This document shows, piece by piece, positions 33,625 through 43,164 of a stretch of DNA of 64,000 nucleotides; positions within the stretch are counted from its first letter, which is position 1, and every line of letters starts with the position of its first letter. Origin of the DNA: Peribacillus sp. FSL E2-0218 (GTDB lineage: Bacteria > Bacillota > Bacilli > Bacillales > DSM-1321); the NCBI RefSeq assembly GCF_037992945.1, contig NZ_CP150304.1, positions 1,677,501 through 1,741,500 on the forward strand, read 5' to 3'. The position numbers and the translations under genes were made by a program. The notes below the pieces were generated by a model. It was not told the DNA's origin and ran no database searches. It was given only the letters and a program-made list of their open reading frames with translations.

Positions 33625-35220
33625 ATGAATGATGCACTAATGAATATGAAAAATAAAATAACTGCATACTGGTCGAGCCGGAGTAAAAAGCAAAAAATGC
33701 TGATGATTGGTTCCGCCGCTTTAATGATCATCATCATTTCGGCCGTTTCGATCCTGACCACGCGCACGACGCTGGTACCCTTATATTCCAATCTAACACC
33801 TTCGGAAACGGGGAGCATCAAAGAGAACTTAGACAGTCAAGGAATCAAAAATGAAATTACGGAAAATGGTACGACGATAAAAGTTCCTGAAGAAAGCGTG
33901 GATACGCTTAAAGTGGAATTGGCCGCTGAAGGAATTCCTGATTCGGGCAATATCGACTATTCATTTTTTAGTCAAAGTGCTGGAATCGGGATGACCGAAA
34001 ATGAATTCAATGTCATTAAATTGGACTCGATGCAAACGGAGCTGGCCAGTTTAATTAAGAAAATAGATGGAGTACAGGATGCAAGCGTGATGATCACGCT
34101 TCCTGATAAAGGCGTATTTGTAAGTGATGCAGCGGGGGAAGCTTCGGCATCCATTGTACTGAATACGAAACCGGGATATAAATTTGAAGAAAGCCAAATC
34201 AATTCGCTTTATCATCTTGTTTCGAAAAGCGTTCCGAATCTTCCTACCGATAATATCGTCATCATGAATCAAGACTTTGAGTATTATGACCTAGAAAATG
34301 AAAATTCTTCTTTCGCGTCGGCATTTGCTTCTCAAAACGAGATAAAAAAAGAAATAGAACGTGATATCCAAAGGCAAGTTCAAAATATGCTCGGAACGAT
34401 AATGGGTCGGGATAAAGTGGTCGTTTCCGTCACGACGGACATCGATTTCACACAAGAAAACCGGGAAGAGAATTTAGTGGAACCGGTCGACAAAGAAAAT
34501 ATGGCCGGAATCGAGATTTCCGCGCAAAGGATCAATGAATCGTATAGCGGGGATCAAGCGGCTGCCGGGGGCGTTCCGCAAAGTGAGGACTCCTCAGATT
34601 CATTGGGATCTTACTCATCAGGGAGTAACGGATCCGGTGATTATGAAAAAGTGGATGAAAAGATAAATAGTGAAGTGAACCGGATCAAGAAGGAAATAGT
34701 GGGTAGCCCTTATAAAGTGAAGGACTTGGGCATACAGGTCATGGTCGAGCCGCCGAAGGCAAACGACCCCAATTCTCTATCTCAACAGAGTGTGGATGAT
34801 ATCACCCAGATTCTCGGGACGATTATCCGCACGACAATCGAGAAAAAGGCTGAAGGGGAAGAGCTGACGGACGAAGAGCTGACGAATAAAATAGCGATTT
34901 CTGTTCAACCGTTCAACGGGAAAATGAAACTGCCGAAAGAGGAAGCCAATTCTTCGTTGCCAATGTGGGCTTACATAGTCGGAGGAGTGCTGATACTTGC
35001 CATTATCATTCTCTTAATCTTATTCTTCCGTTCCCGCAGGCAATCCGAAATGGAAGAGGAATATGTGGTGGAAGAGGAAGAGGTCGTATTCGATGTACCG
35101 GATTTGAACAAGGAAAAAGAAACGGAAGCATCTTTAAAGAGAAAACAACTGGAGAAACTTGCAAAAGAAAAACCAGATGAATTCGCAAAATTATTAAGAA
35201 GCTGGATAGCGGAAGATTAG
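33625..35220 (+). CDS. fliF: Flagellar MS-ring protein FliF
   Basis: FliF forms the membrane ring on which the rotor and export gate are built. The 531-residue protein has an N-terminal membrane segment (about 29-45, MIIIISAVSILTT region). Ring-building domains (LVPLYSNLTPSE, DSGNIDYSFF) and a Ser/Gly-rich loop near 310-335 follow. A second membrane segment lies at about 447-468, and the acidic C-terminal tail binds FliG. The ribosome site is GGGGGAT, 4-5 nt before the ATG. Confidence 0.96.
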   Translation: MNDALMNMKNKITAYWSSRSKKQKMLMIGSAALMIIIISAVSILTTRTTLVPLYSNLTPSETGSIKENLDSQGIKNEITENGTTIKVPEESVDTLKVELAAEGIPDSGNIDYSFFSQSAGIGMTENEFNVIKLDSMQTELASLIKKIDGVQDASVMITLPDKGVFVSDAAGEASASIVLNTKPGYKFEESQINSLYHLVSKSVPNLPTDNIVIMNQDFEYYDLENENSSFASAFASQNEIKKEIERDIQRQVQNMLGTIMGRDKVVVSVTTDIDFTQENREENLVEPVDKENMAGIEISAQRINESYSGDQAAAGGVPQSEDSSDSLGSYSSGSNGSGDYEKVDEKINSEVNRIKKEIVGSPYKVKDLGIQVMVEPPKANDPNSLSQQSVDDITQILGTIIRTTIEKKAEGEELTDEELTNKIAISVQPFNGKMKLPKEEANSSLPMWAYIVGGVLILAIIILLILFFRSRRQSEMEEEYVVEEEEVVFDVPDLNKEKETEASLKRKQLEKLAKEKPDEFAKLLRSWIAED

Positions 35221-35232
35221 GAGGCTGGGCAA

Positions 35233-36252
35233 GTGACAGACAGAAAGAAAAAGGCCGGATTGACTGGTAAGCAGAAAGCCGCCATCCTCCTTATTTCATT
35301 AGGCCCGGATGTTTCTGCATCCGTATATAAGCATCTATCCGAAGAGGAAATTGAGAGGTTGACCCTTGAAATCTCGGGAGTGAGAAAAGTGGAATCGCAT
35401 GATAAAGAAGAGATTCTTGAGGAGTTCCACAACATTGCTTTGGCTCAGGATTATATTTCCCAAGGCGGGATAGGGTATGCAAAGCAAGTGCTTGAAAAGG
35501 CGTTGGGATCCGATCAGGCAGCGGCCATCATTAACCGGTTGACATCTTCCTTACAGGTACGGCCGTTCGACTTTGCAAGAAAGGCAGATCCAGGCCAAAT
35601 ATTGAATTTCATCCAGAATGAACATCCTCAGACCATTGCATTGATCCTGTCGTACCTAGACCCGGCACAAGCTGGACAAATATTGTCTGAGCTCCCGCAA
35701 GAGGTACAGGCTGATATTGCGAGAAGGATCGCGTTAATGGATAGCACCTCGCCGGAAATCATCAATGAAGTGGAGCAAATACTCGAAAGGAAGCTGTCTG
35801 CGACCGTGACTCAAGATTATACGCAGACCGGTGGAGTAGAGGCGGTTGTCGATGTATTGAACGGTGTGGATCGCTCAACCGAACGAACGATCTTGGATGC
35901 CCTCGAAATCCAGGATCCCGAGCTTGCTGAAGAAATCAAGAAACGGATGTTTGTTTTCGAAGATATCGTGACCCTTGATGGCAGAGCGATTCAGCGTGTG
36001 GTCAGGGAATCTGAAAACGAGGACCTTAAACTTTCCCTTAAAGTGGCAAGTGATGAAGTAAAGGAAATTGTTTTCCGAAATATGTCAAAACGGATGGTCG
36101 AAACGTTCCAGGAAGAAATGGAGTATATGGGACCTGTACGTTTGCGAGATGTTGAAGAAGCCCAATCAAGAATCGTTGCGGTCATCCGCCGATTGGAAGA
36201 AACTGGAGAAATTGTGATTGCCCGCGGTGGAGGGGATGATATCATTGTCTAG
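35233..36252 (+). CDS. fliG: Flagellar motor switch protein FliG
   Basis: FliG is the rotor protein that contacts stators and couples torque. The 339 residues include the N-terminal FliF-binding domain. The middle-domain EHPQ motif (130-133) is within NEHPQTIALILS. The C-terminal torque helix region has LKVASDEVKEIVFRNMSKR. The GTG start at 35233 follows GGAGG by 8 nt. Overlap with fliH depends on the fliH start. Confidence 0.96.
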   Translation: MTDRKKKAGLTGKQKAAILLISLGPDVSASVYKHLSEEEIERLTLEISGVRKVESHDKEEILEEFHNIALAQDYISQGGIGYAKQVLEKALGSDQAAAIINRLTSSLQVRPFDFARKADPGQILNFIQNEHPQTIALILSYLDPAQAGQILSELPQEVQADIARRIALMDSTSPEIINEVEQILERKLSATVTQDYTQTGGVEAVVDVLNGVDRSTERTILDALEIQDPELAEEIKKRMFVFEDIVTLDGRAIQRVVRESENEDLKLSLKVASDEVKEIVFRNMSKRMVETFQEEMEYMGPVRLRDVEEAQSRIVAVIRRLEETGEIVIARGGGDDIIV

Positions 36253-37015
36253 GATCATAAAATCCCGGCAGGCACAACGAGAGGACAGTAGAAAGGTCAC
36301 GATAAAGGTGCGTCCTTTCGACTTTTTTCAAGCGGGAAATGAGGATGAGGAGCAAGGCCTTCACCATTTTCAATCTGGTGAATTCCTGAATCATGCCAAA
36401 CAGGAAGCTGAAATGTTAATACTGGAGGCTCAGCAACAAGCGCAAGCGATTGCTGCCGGTATTCAGAAGGAACGTGAGAATTGGGAAAACGAAGAAAAGC
36501 TGATGTATATCGAACAAGCCCAAAAAGAAGGCTATCAGCAAGGAGTCGAAGATGGCATCCAAAAGGGCTATAACGAAATCGCAGGTGAAGTCGCCTATGC
36601 GAAAGACGTGGTGGAATCTTCAAAAAAAGATTATCGCCAGCATATCGAATCCTCGGAAACCGTAATTTTGGACCTTGCCATGAAGGTGGCGGCGAAAATC
36701 ATTGGAAGCGAGATCGAAAAAGATGATGCGTCCTTTCTATCGATCGTCAAGAACGCGATCAAAGAGGTGCGGGATTACCGGGAAGTGCAATTGCACATCC
36801 ATCCTGTTCACTACCAATCGATTCTTTCCCACAAGGAAGAATTGATCGCGATCTTTCCGAGGGATACGGAGTTGTATATCTTTCCCGATGATGAGCTGGA
36901 AGAAAGCAGCTGTATTATCGAATCCGAAAAGGGAAGGATCGATGCAAGCGTCGATAGTCAGCTGGAGGTAATCAAAACGAAACTAACTGAATTGCTGGAA
37001 GGGGAGCAAAAATGA
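36245..37015 (+). CDS. fliH: Flagellar assembly protein FliH
   Basis: FliH holds the export ATPase FliI and docks it at the C ring. The 256-residue protein starts MSRIIKSRQAQ and contains a long Gln/Glu-rich helical region (about 60-130). Its C-terminal domain resembles the V-ATPase stalk E subunit (VILDLAMKVAAKIIG). The TTG start at 36245 follows GGAGGGG by 9 nt and overlaps fliG by 8 bp. An ATG at 36236 directly abuts the ribosome site and is less likely. It overlaps fliI by 4 bp. Confidence 0.9.
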   Translation: MSRIIKSRQAQREDSRKVTIKVRPFDFFQAGNEDEEQGLHHFQSGEFLNHAKQEAEMLILEAQQQAQAIAAGIQKERENWENEEKLMYIEQAQKEGYQQGVEDGIQKGYNEIAGEVAYAKDVVESSKKDYRQHIESSETVILDLAMKVAAKIIGSEIEKDDASFLSIVKNAIKEVRDYREVQLHIHPVHYQSILSHKEELIAIFPRDTELYIFPDDELEESSCIIESEKGRIDASVDSQLEVIKTKLTELLEGEQK

Positions 37016-38337
37016 AAGCTTTGGATCTATTGCCCTTGGTCGAAGATGTCGATCCATACAAACATTATGGACGGGTCAAACGGGTCGTAGGGTTAATGAT
37101 AGAATCTCAAGGCCCTGAAAGCTCTGTAGGTGATGTTTGCTATATCTATACGGGCATGCAAAAAAAGAAAAATCGAATATTGGCGGAAGTCGTCGGGTTT
37201 CGTGATGAGATGGTCATCTTAATGCCATTTACGGCAGTTAGTGATATAGCCCCGGGGTGCATGGTTGAAGGGAGCGGGCGGAGCCTGGAGATTAAGGTTG
37301 GCAGCGGCTTGATTGGCAAGGTGGTTGATCCATTGGGGCAGCCAATTGATGATTCCCTGCTCCCGAAAGGCCTCGCTACCGTTCCTGTTGATCAAGATCC
37401 GCCCAATCCGATGAAACGTCCCCCGATTCATGAGCAGATAGATGTAGGTGTCCGGGTGATTGATAGTTTATTGACCGTCGGAAAAGGTCAGCGAGTTGGC
37501 ATCTTCGCAGGGAGCGGTGTCGGGAAGAGTACACTGCTTGGCATGGTGGCAAGGAATACGACCGCTGATATAAACGTAATCGGCCTTGTGGGTGAACGTG
37601 GCCGTGAAGTTCGTGAATTCATTGAAAAGGATCTCGGTCCAGAAGGACTGGCGCGATCGATCGTTGTTGTTGCGACTTCCGATCAGCCGGCGCTGATGAG
37701 GATAAAAGGAGCATTGACGGCAACGGCAATAGCCGAATATTTCCGTGATAAAGGATTGAACGTAATGCTGATGATGGACTCGGTCACAAGGGTTGCAATG
37801 GCCCAGAGGGAAATCGGGCTGGCCATTGGCGAACCACCAACGACCAAGGGGTATACCCCATCCGTTTTCGCCATTTTGCCTAGGCTTTTGGAAAGGACTG
37901 GGACAAATCAGTTAGGAACGATTACAGCTTTTTATACGGTTCTAGTCGATGGTGATGACATGAATGAGCCGATTGCCGATGCAGTGAGGGGAATATTGGA
38001 TGGTCACTTCATACTTGACCGAGATTTGGCCAATAAAGGACAGTTTCCCGCGATCAACATCTTAAAGAGCATCAGTCGGGTCATGAATAACATTGCCCAA
38101 GATAGGCATAAGAAATCCGCAGAAAAACTGCGGGCAAACTTATCAACTTATATGGAGTCGGAAGATTTGATCAATATAGGTGCTTATAAAAGAGGATCAT
38201 CAAAACAAATTGATGACTCGATTACGCGCTATCCGGAAATCATCTCTTTCTTAAAGCAGGGGACTCATGAAAAGGCGGCCAAGGATGATAGTATCAATGC
38301 CCTGGTCGGATTGATGGAGAAAGGTGATCAGTCATGA
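37012..38337 (+). CDS. fliI: Flagellum-specific ATP synthase FliI
   Basis: FliI is the ATPase of flagellar type III export. The 441 residues show F1-beta homology: Walker A GSGVGKST (167-174), GLVGERGREVREF, and Walker B in LNVMLMMDSVTR. EIGLAIGEPPTTKGY is the conserved export-ATPase segment. It overlaps both fliH and fliJ by 4 bp (ATGA), so the three export-complex subunits appear translationally coupled. Confidence 0.97.
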   Translation: MKALDLLPLVEDVDPYKHYGRVKRVVGLMIESQGPESSVGDVCYIYTGMQKKKNRILAEVVGFRDEMVILMPFTAVSDIAPGCMVEGSGRSLEIKVGSGLIGKVVDPLGQPIDDSLLPKGLATVPVDQDPPNPMKRPPIHEQIDVGVRVIDSLLTVGKGQRVGIFAGSGVGKSTLLGMVARNTTADINVIGLVGERGREVREFIEKDLGPEGLARSIVVVATSDQPALMRIKGALTATAIAEYFRDKGLNVMLMMDSVTRVAMAQREIGLAIGEPPTTKGYTPSVFAILPRLLERTGTNQLGTITAFYTVLVDGDDMNEPIADAVRGILDGHFILDRDLANKGQFPAINILKSISRVMNNIAQDRHKKSAEKLRANLSTYMESEDLINIGAYKRGSSKQIDDSITRYPEIISFLKQGTHEKAAKDDSINALVGLMEKGDQS

Positions 38338-38780
38338 TTTATCAATATAAATTCGAGAAGATCCTGTCCATTAAAGAAAAGGAAAAAAACGACGCATTGG
38401 CTAAATATAATGCTGCTGTAAAACGATTTGAAGAAGTGGCAGAAAAATTGTATCGTCTCTTGAAGAAAAAAGAAGAGTTGCTTGACTTTCAGCAGGAAAA
38501 GTTGCGAAATGGTTTATCGATCCAGGAGATTCGTCATCATCAGTTATTCATGGATAATCTGGAGATACTGGTGAGCCATTGCCAACAGGAAGTCATTGAA
38601 TCGCGTTACAAAATGAATTTTCAACGGGATGCTCTTATGGAAAGAAATATTGAAGTGAAAAAGTACGAAAAAATGAAAGAAAATGATTTTCTTAAATTCC
38701 TCGATGTCATAAAGGAAGCTGAGAATAAACAAATGGATGAAATATCAATCCGCCAATTCTTAAGCAAAGGCGTTAGGTGA
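38334..38780 (+). CDS. fliJ: Flagellar export protein FliJ
   Basis: FliJ is the stalk-like activator of FliI. The 148-residue protein is almost wholly coiled coil, starting MIYQYKFEKILSIKEKEKN, which is typical. It has no other motif. It overlaps fliI by 4 bp and is followed by ylxF after 4 bp. Confidence 0.93.
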   Translation: MIYQYKFEKILSIKEKEKNDALAKYNAAVKRFEEVAEKLYRLLKKKEELLDFQQEKLRNGLSIQEIRHHQLFMDNLEILVSHCQQEVIESRYKMNFQRDALMERNIEVKKYEKMKENDFLKFLDVIKEAENKQMDEISIRQFLSKGVR

Positions 38781-38784
38781 TAGA

Positions 38785-39414
38785 ATGCGTAAAAAAATCG
38801 AATCTAATGGAATGGAAGAATTGGAAGAAAGCAAGATAAGTAAGTTTCAATGGTTTCTTGTCATTTTCATACCGTTAATCTTTGCTGTAACTGTAGCATT
38901 GATCGTTTTAACAGTTGCAGGAGTCAATGTGGCGGATAAGGCCAAGGAAATGTCCGCAAAAATTCCCTTCATTGAATCGGGAAAAAAGGATGAGGAAAAA
39001 GGAAATGCAGACCGGAATGATGAGAAAGTTTCAATCAAACTGGAAAAATTGGAAACGGAAATTGAAACCAAGCAAAAAGAGATAGACAAGCTTGAAGGCA
39101 TCATCGATACACGTGACAAGACCATTGAAAAGGCTGAAGCAGAAAAGCAGCAGCTTCAATTGGAAATGAATCAACTCAAGGTTAGTCAGAGCGGCAATGC
39201 CAAGGCTTTCAAAGATATCATCCGCACCTATGAAACGATGGCCCCTAAGAAGTCTGCACCAATCATTACTGAAATGAATGAGCAAGACGCATTGAAAATT
39301 CTCTCAAGCATGAAGGCGGCCACATTAGCCAAGGTATTGGAGAACATGTCAACTGCGGATGCCGCAAGGTTAACGAAGAGGCTTACGGAACAAAGCACGC
39401 AAGAGGAAAGTTGA
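38785..39414 (+). CDS. ylxF: YlxF, membrane coiled-coil protein of the fla/che operon (MotE-like)
   Basis: The 209-residue protein has one membrane helix near the N-terminus (about 23-46, FLVIFIPLIFAVTVALIV). A charged coiled coil (about 80-135) and a C-terminal domain like the MgtE N-terminal fold (MNEQDALKILSSM, KVLENMSTADAARLT) follow. This layout is that of YlxF and of MotE-like motility factors. I infer a role in motor or hook assembly from its place between fliJ and fliK; direct evidence is not visible. Confidence 0.85.
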   Translation: MRKKIESNGMEELEESKISKFQWFLVIFIPLIFAVTVALIVLTVAGVNVADKAKEMSAKIPFIESGKKDEEKGNADRNDEKVSIKLEKLETEIETKQKEIDKLEGIIDTRDKTIEKAEAEKQQLQLEMNQLKVSQSGNAKAFKDIIRTYETMAPKKSAPIITEMNEQDALKILSSMKAATLAKVLENMSTADAARLTKRLTEQSTQEES

Positions 39415-39429
39415 GGGAGGTGAGGATAG

Positions 39430-40743
39430 ATGAATTCAGCCATTAATGCCTTTCTCCCGTCTGTATCGGCAGGTCAAAAGGTTACGTCAAAGCAAAACCA
39501 ACCAATCCATTCCGGTTTTGGCTCAGTCCTTCAATCTGTTGCGGGGGCAGAAGCATCCCCTCCATCTGAAAGCCTTGACGTTCTTGAGGGAAGATTGTCC
39601 GCATTAGGGGAATTGCTTGATTTTTTGAAAAGCGGCACGTTGATGGACGGTGAGGAAGAGGCAGTTGTTGAAGGGGGTGCAGCTAATACCCAAGAAGATA
39701 TCAGCAACCAACTTTTGCGGGTTCTAAAAAAAATAACTGGAAACGATGAAGATAGCCTTTCTGAATTCCTTTCCAGCATAGAAGAGCTGGATTTAGAGCA
39801 AGAACAAGATGATTTGGACCTGAAATCTCAAAGCCTGGTATCGGGCAATGTCATGGAACTATATACCCTCCTAAAAAAAGTCTCGGTGTTTAGTGAAGAA
39901 GAATGGCATAAGCTGCCAATCCCTGGTGGGGCGAATTTGTTGAAATTGGTAAAAATCCAAAATTTGCTATCAGAGAATAAAGAGATGACGCAAGATGAAG
40001 CGGTCATCCAGAAGCAACTGAAAAACCTGCTTGAAGGGATGACCGGCAAGCTGGAAAAATGGCTATCCCATCAGCAAAAAGCAAATCCTGAACCTGATCA
40101 AACCAATATTTTGGGTACGGCACGAACTAACCAAAATGAAATCCTGAAAAGCGCATTCTTGACATTCTCAACAAGCGAGAAGGGAAGCAAGGAAACTAAA
40201 AGCGGCAGCGGTTTAGCTGTGAAAACCGTGGATGGGGGCCTCTTTCAAGGCACAGGCATACCTTTGACCATGACGAAGCTGGAACAATTCGTACTGACCG
40301 TTTCCAAAGGGGAGCAAACAGTCAGCCAAGAAGAATTCGTTAAGCAATTCGAAAATATTTTGGGCAAGGCAAATTTCAATGCGCATAACGGTGTAAATAA
40401 GCTGTTGATCCGGTTGAATCCGGAACATCTAGGAACCTTGAGAATCGAATTGATCCAAAAGGACGGGCTGATGTCAGCAAGGATATTGGCCACTACTGCA
40501 CAGGCAAAGGATATGCTCGAGAAGCAGATTCATGGATTGAAGCAAGCCTTTAGCGGGCAAAGCATTCAAATCGAAAAAATTGAAATTTCCCAGGCCTTCA
40601 CCGCTTTCGGTTCCGAGAAATTCTTACAGAAGGATGCGGATGAACGGCACGAGCGACAGCAGCGTAAGGAAGAAAGCAACGATGAGGGAGAAGGCGAATT
40701 TACAGGCTCCCTTGCTGAAGCTCTGCTAAATATGGAAGTGTAG
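39430..40743 (+). CDS. fliK: Flagellar hook-length control protein FliK
   Basis: FliK measures the hook and switches export specificity through FlhB. The 437 residues have a poorly conserved, Glu/Gln-rich N-terminal ruler. The C-terminal Flg_hook domain lies at about 315-400 (LLIRLNPEHLGTLRIELIQKDG, KQIHGLKQAFSGQ). The tail is acidic. GGGAGGTGAGG precedes the ATG. Position after ylxF and before flgD is canonical. Confidence 0.93.
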   Translation: MNSAINAFLPSVSAGQKVTSKQNQPIHSGFGSVLQSVAGAEASPPSESLDVLEGRLSALGELLDFLKSGTLMDGEEEAVVEGGAANTQEDISNQLLRVLKKITGNDEDSLSEFLSSIEELDLEQEQDDLDLKSQSLVSGNVMELYTLLKKVSVFSEEEWHKLPIPGGANLLKLVKIQNLLSENKEMTQDEAVIQKQLKNLLEGMTGKLEKWLSHQQKANPEPDQTNILGTARTNQNEILKSAFLTFSTSEKGSKETKSGSGLAVKTVDGGLFQGTGIPLTMTKLEQFVLTVSKGEQTVSQEEFVKQFENILGKANFNAHNGVNKLLIRLNPEHLGTLRIELIQKDGLMSARILATTAQAKDMLEKQIHGLKQAFSGQSIQIEKIEISQAFTAFGSEKFLQKDADERHERQQRKEESNDEGEGEFTGSLAEALLNMEV

Positions 40744-40753
40744 AGGTGAAAAA

Positions 40754-41389
40754 ATGACGACCATCGATACATCACTTTTATTATCGAATAATCAACAGGA
40801 CAAAAGAAACACGGGCGATGCATTAGGAAAAGATGACTTTTTGAAATTGCTGCTCACCCAGCTGCAAAACCAAGATCCTTCAAGTCCAATGGACAATACC
40901 GAATTCATTGCCCAAATGGCGACATTTTCATCACTCGAACAGATGATGAATCTGGGGACGAAAATGGATGAAATCATCGGGATCAATCAACAAAATAGTT
41001 TAATGAATTATAACTCCTTTGTCGGGAAAGAAGTCACGTGGCATAAATTGGATGAGGGCGATGATAACCTTGCGATAGAAGAAGGAAAAGGAATCGTGAA
41101 ATCCATTCAATATAAGGGCGAGAATGTGTATTTCCTTTTAGAAGATGGCACAAAACTTACACCGGCCAATATTTCCGCTATGGAACAAACAAGTACGACT
41201 TCGATTGGCCTAACTGCAGCAAGCGAGTTAATCGGGAAACGGGTAAGCTGGAAGGATGAAAAAAATGGAGATTCGTCAGCAATCGTTGTCTCTGTGTCCA
41301 TGAATAAAGGCAAGCTGCAAATAGAAGTGGATGATGAAAGCAAAACCAAGCTGTCCTATGAGCAACTGACGGAAATTGCCAAACCATAA
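40754..41389 (+). CDS. flgD: Flagellar hook capping protein FlgD
   Basis: FlgD caps the growing hook so FlgE can polymerise. The 211-residue protein has the conserved N-terminal export region GKDDFLKLLLTQLQNQDPSSPMDN. FIAQMATFSSLEQM follows. The C-terminal half is beta-rich with two similar repeats (SFVGKEVTWHK, ELIGKRVSWKD). It follows fliK by 10 bp. The next gene in the ancestral order is the broken one at 41402. Confidence 0.95.
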   Translation: MTTIDTSLLLSNNQQDKRNTGDALGKDDFLKLLLTQLQNQDPSSPMDNTEFIAQMATFSSLEQMMNLGTKMDEIIGINQQNSLMNYNSFVGKEVTWHKLDEGDDNLAIEEGKGIVKSIQYKGENVYFLLEDGTKLTPANISAMEQTSTTSIGLTAASELIGKRVSWKDEKNGDSSAIVVSVSMNKGKLQIEVDDESKTKLSYEQLTEIAKP

Positions 41390-41401
41390 AGGGGCGGGAA
41401 A

Positions 41402-41787
41402 ATGAATAAACTTGGTTTCCAAGCAAATCCCGCTCAGATGTTGTCACAGCCAAAGTTACCTTTGCGCCAAAGGCAGATCATCCCTCAAGGATTTCAGCAC
41501 CATTTTCAAGCCGCCGCCGTGTCCCCTATTGAAAAATTGACCATCAGTAACATGCGCATATGAGGATGAATGAAAGAAATATCCAAATAGCGCCGCAAAT
41601 GTGAGGGGAAATAGAAGTAAAAGCAGATGGGGCCAAAAAGAAGGGTCTGACCGAATCTCTTGTCATTACGGATAATGCTGCGCCCATAATAAGTACGAAA
41701 AATAACAAAGTCATTACGGTCATGGATAGGGATGAAGCATCATCGTAAATTTTCACGAACATTAAGGGAACCATCATTTTGGATTGA
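41402..41787 (+). pseudogene. Small flagellar operon protein (TIGR02530-type), inactivated by three lesions
   Basis: A ribosome site (GGGGCGGG) and ATG 41402 begin a 53-codon frame (MNKLGFQANPAQM) that stops at 41561. Adding one base after AAC at 41549-41551 restores SNHAHMRMNERNIQIAPQM, the start of the family's conserved core. That frame then meets TGA where Trp is likely. It continues as GLTESLVITDNAA, ISTKNNKVITVMDRD, meets TAA after SS, and ends IFTNI...TIILD at 41787. So there is one deletion and two stops. The family normally lies between flgD and flgE in bacilli and clostridia; its role is unclear. Confidence 0.8.
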
Positions 41788-41870
41788 TGGAATAGTAGGC
41801 TGGACCTAATATAGGAAGTCTCGACTGTGGAATGACGGAAGCGGTCGCAAAAAGAAAGGGGAGCTTTAAT

Positions 41871-43136
41871 ATGCTTCGTTCAATGTATTCGGGAATAAGC
41901 GGATTAAAAAACTTACAAACAAAATTGGATGTTATCGGCAATAACGTTGCCAATGTCAATACTTACGGTTTCAAAAAAAGCCGTGTGACATTCAGCGATG
42001 CGATGAACCAAACGATATCGGGTGCAAGCGCAGCTACAGCCAATAAGGGTGGGACTAACTCGAAACAAATCGGATTGGGCTCCACGATTGCTACGATTGA
42101 TACCATCCATACTCAATCAAGCTTACAAACGACCGGACGGGATCTTGACTTGGGGATATCTGGCGATGGCTATTTTGTAGTCAAGCAAGGCGATGCACTT
42201 TCCTATACGCGGGCAGGAAACTTTTATTTGGATGATAACGGTACTCTAGTAAATGCGAATGGTTTGAAAGTACAAGCTTACAAGGTCGATGAAAACGGGA
42301 AACGGTCGAAAACCATCGGCGATGTCGCCGTTAACGTCAATGCCATCTTACCTGCAGTAACCACGACGAAAATATCGGTAAGTGAAAATCTTGCTGCTGA
42401 TGCCATTGATGGTTCCGTATTCAGCCAGCAAATAAAAGTGGTGGATGGAAAGGGTAAGGAACAGACGGCCACGATTTATTTCCAAAAGACGAGTGATAAT
42501 AAATGGAACGTTTTTGATGAAGAGCCTGCTGCACTTGGAGATACTTCAGCTACAAAACCAAAACCGTTCACTTCGTTGAATTTCGACGCGAATGGTCAGC
42601 TCGTGGCCGCTGACAAAAATCAGCCAAATAAAACGATTAACATAACAAGCGGCAAAGAGGATGACACGAATACAGCGGCTGATGAAAGCGTCCAAAGGGC
42701 TCAATTGGATTTTGATTTCTCAAAGCTCACTCAAGTCAAAGGCTCTACAACTGCATTAGTCAACCCGAATGGCAATAAAGAAGGAAAACTGGAAAGCTTC
42801 AATATTGGTTCGGCAGGGGAAGTGAATGGCGTTTATTCCAACGGTCTGATCACTACTTTAGGTCAGTTGGCAGTTGCCAAGTTTTCCAATTCATCAGGCT
42901 TGACGAAAACGGGGGGCAATACTTTCCAGGAATCGATCAACTCAGGTACGGCAAACATCAATATCCCTGGTGAGGGGCGCGGTGTGATCGCTTCAGGTTC
43001 ATTGGAAATGTCCAATGTCGATCTGTCAGAAGAGTTCACGGAAATGATTGTTGCCCAACGGGGTTTTCAATCGAATTCCAGGATCATCACGACTTCGGAT
43101 GAGATATTACAAGAATTGGTTAATTTAAAAAGATAG
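41871..43136 (+). CDS. flgE: Flagellar hook protein FlgE
   Basis: FlgE polymerises into the hook. The 421-residue protein has the N-terminal rod/hook motif MLRSMYSGISGLKN, DVIGNNVANVNTYGFKK, and GDGYFVVKQG. The C-terminal helix GSLEMSNVDLSEEFTEMIVAQRG closes the fold. It is much longer than B. subtilis FlgE (about 264 aa) because of an enlarged central domain. The ATG at 41871 follows AAAGGGGAGC; an ATG at 41832 is upstream of that site. Confidence 0.95.
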   Translation: MLRSMYSGISGLKNLQTKLDVIGNNVANVNTYGFKKSRVTFSDAMNQTISGASAATANKGGTNSKQIGLGSTIATIDTIHTQSSLQTTGRDLDLGISGDGYFVVKQGDALSYTRAGNFYLDDNGTLVNANGLKVQAYKVDENGKRSKTIGDVAVNVNAILPAVTTTKISVSENLAADAIDGSVFSQQIKVVDGKGKEQTATIYFQKTSDNKWNVFDEEPAALGDTSATKPKPFTSLNFDANGQLVAADKNQPNKTINITSGKEDDTNTAADESVQRAQLDFDFSKLTQVKGSTTALVNPNGNKEGKLESFNIGSAGEVNGVYSNGLITTLGQLAVAKFSNSSGLTKTGGNTFQESINSGTANINIPGEGRGVIASGSLEMSNVDLSEEFTEMIVAQRGFQSNSRIITTSDEILQELVNLKR

Positions 43137-43164
43137 GTTAAAGGAGGGAGGAGCCCGGTGCTTT

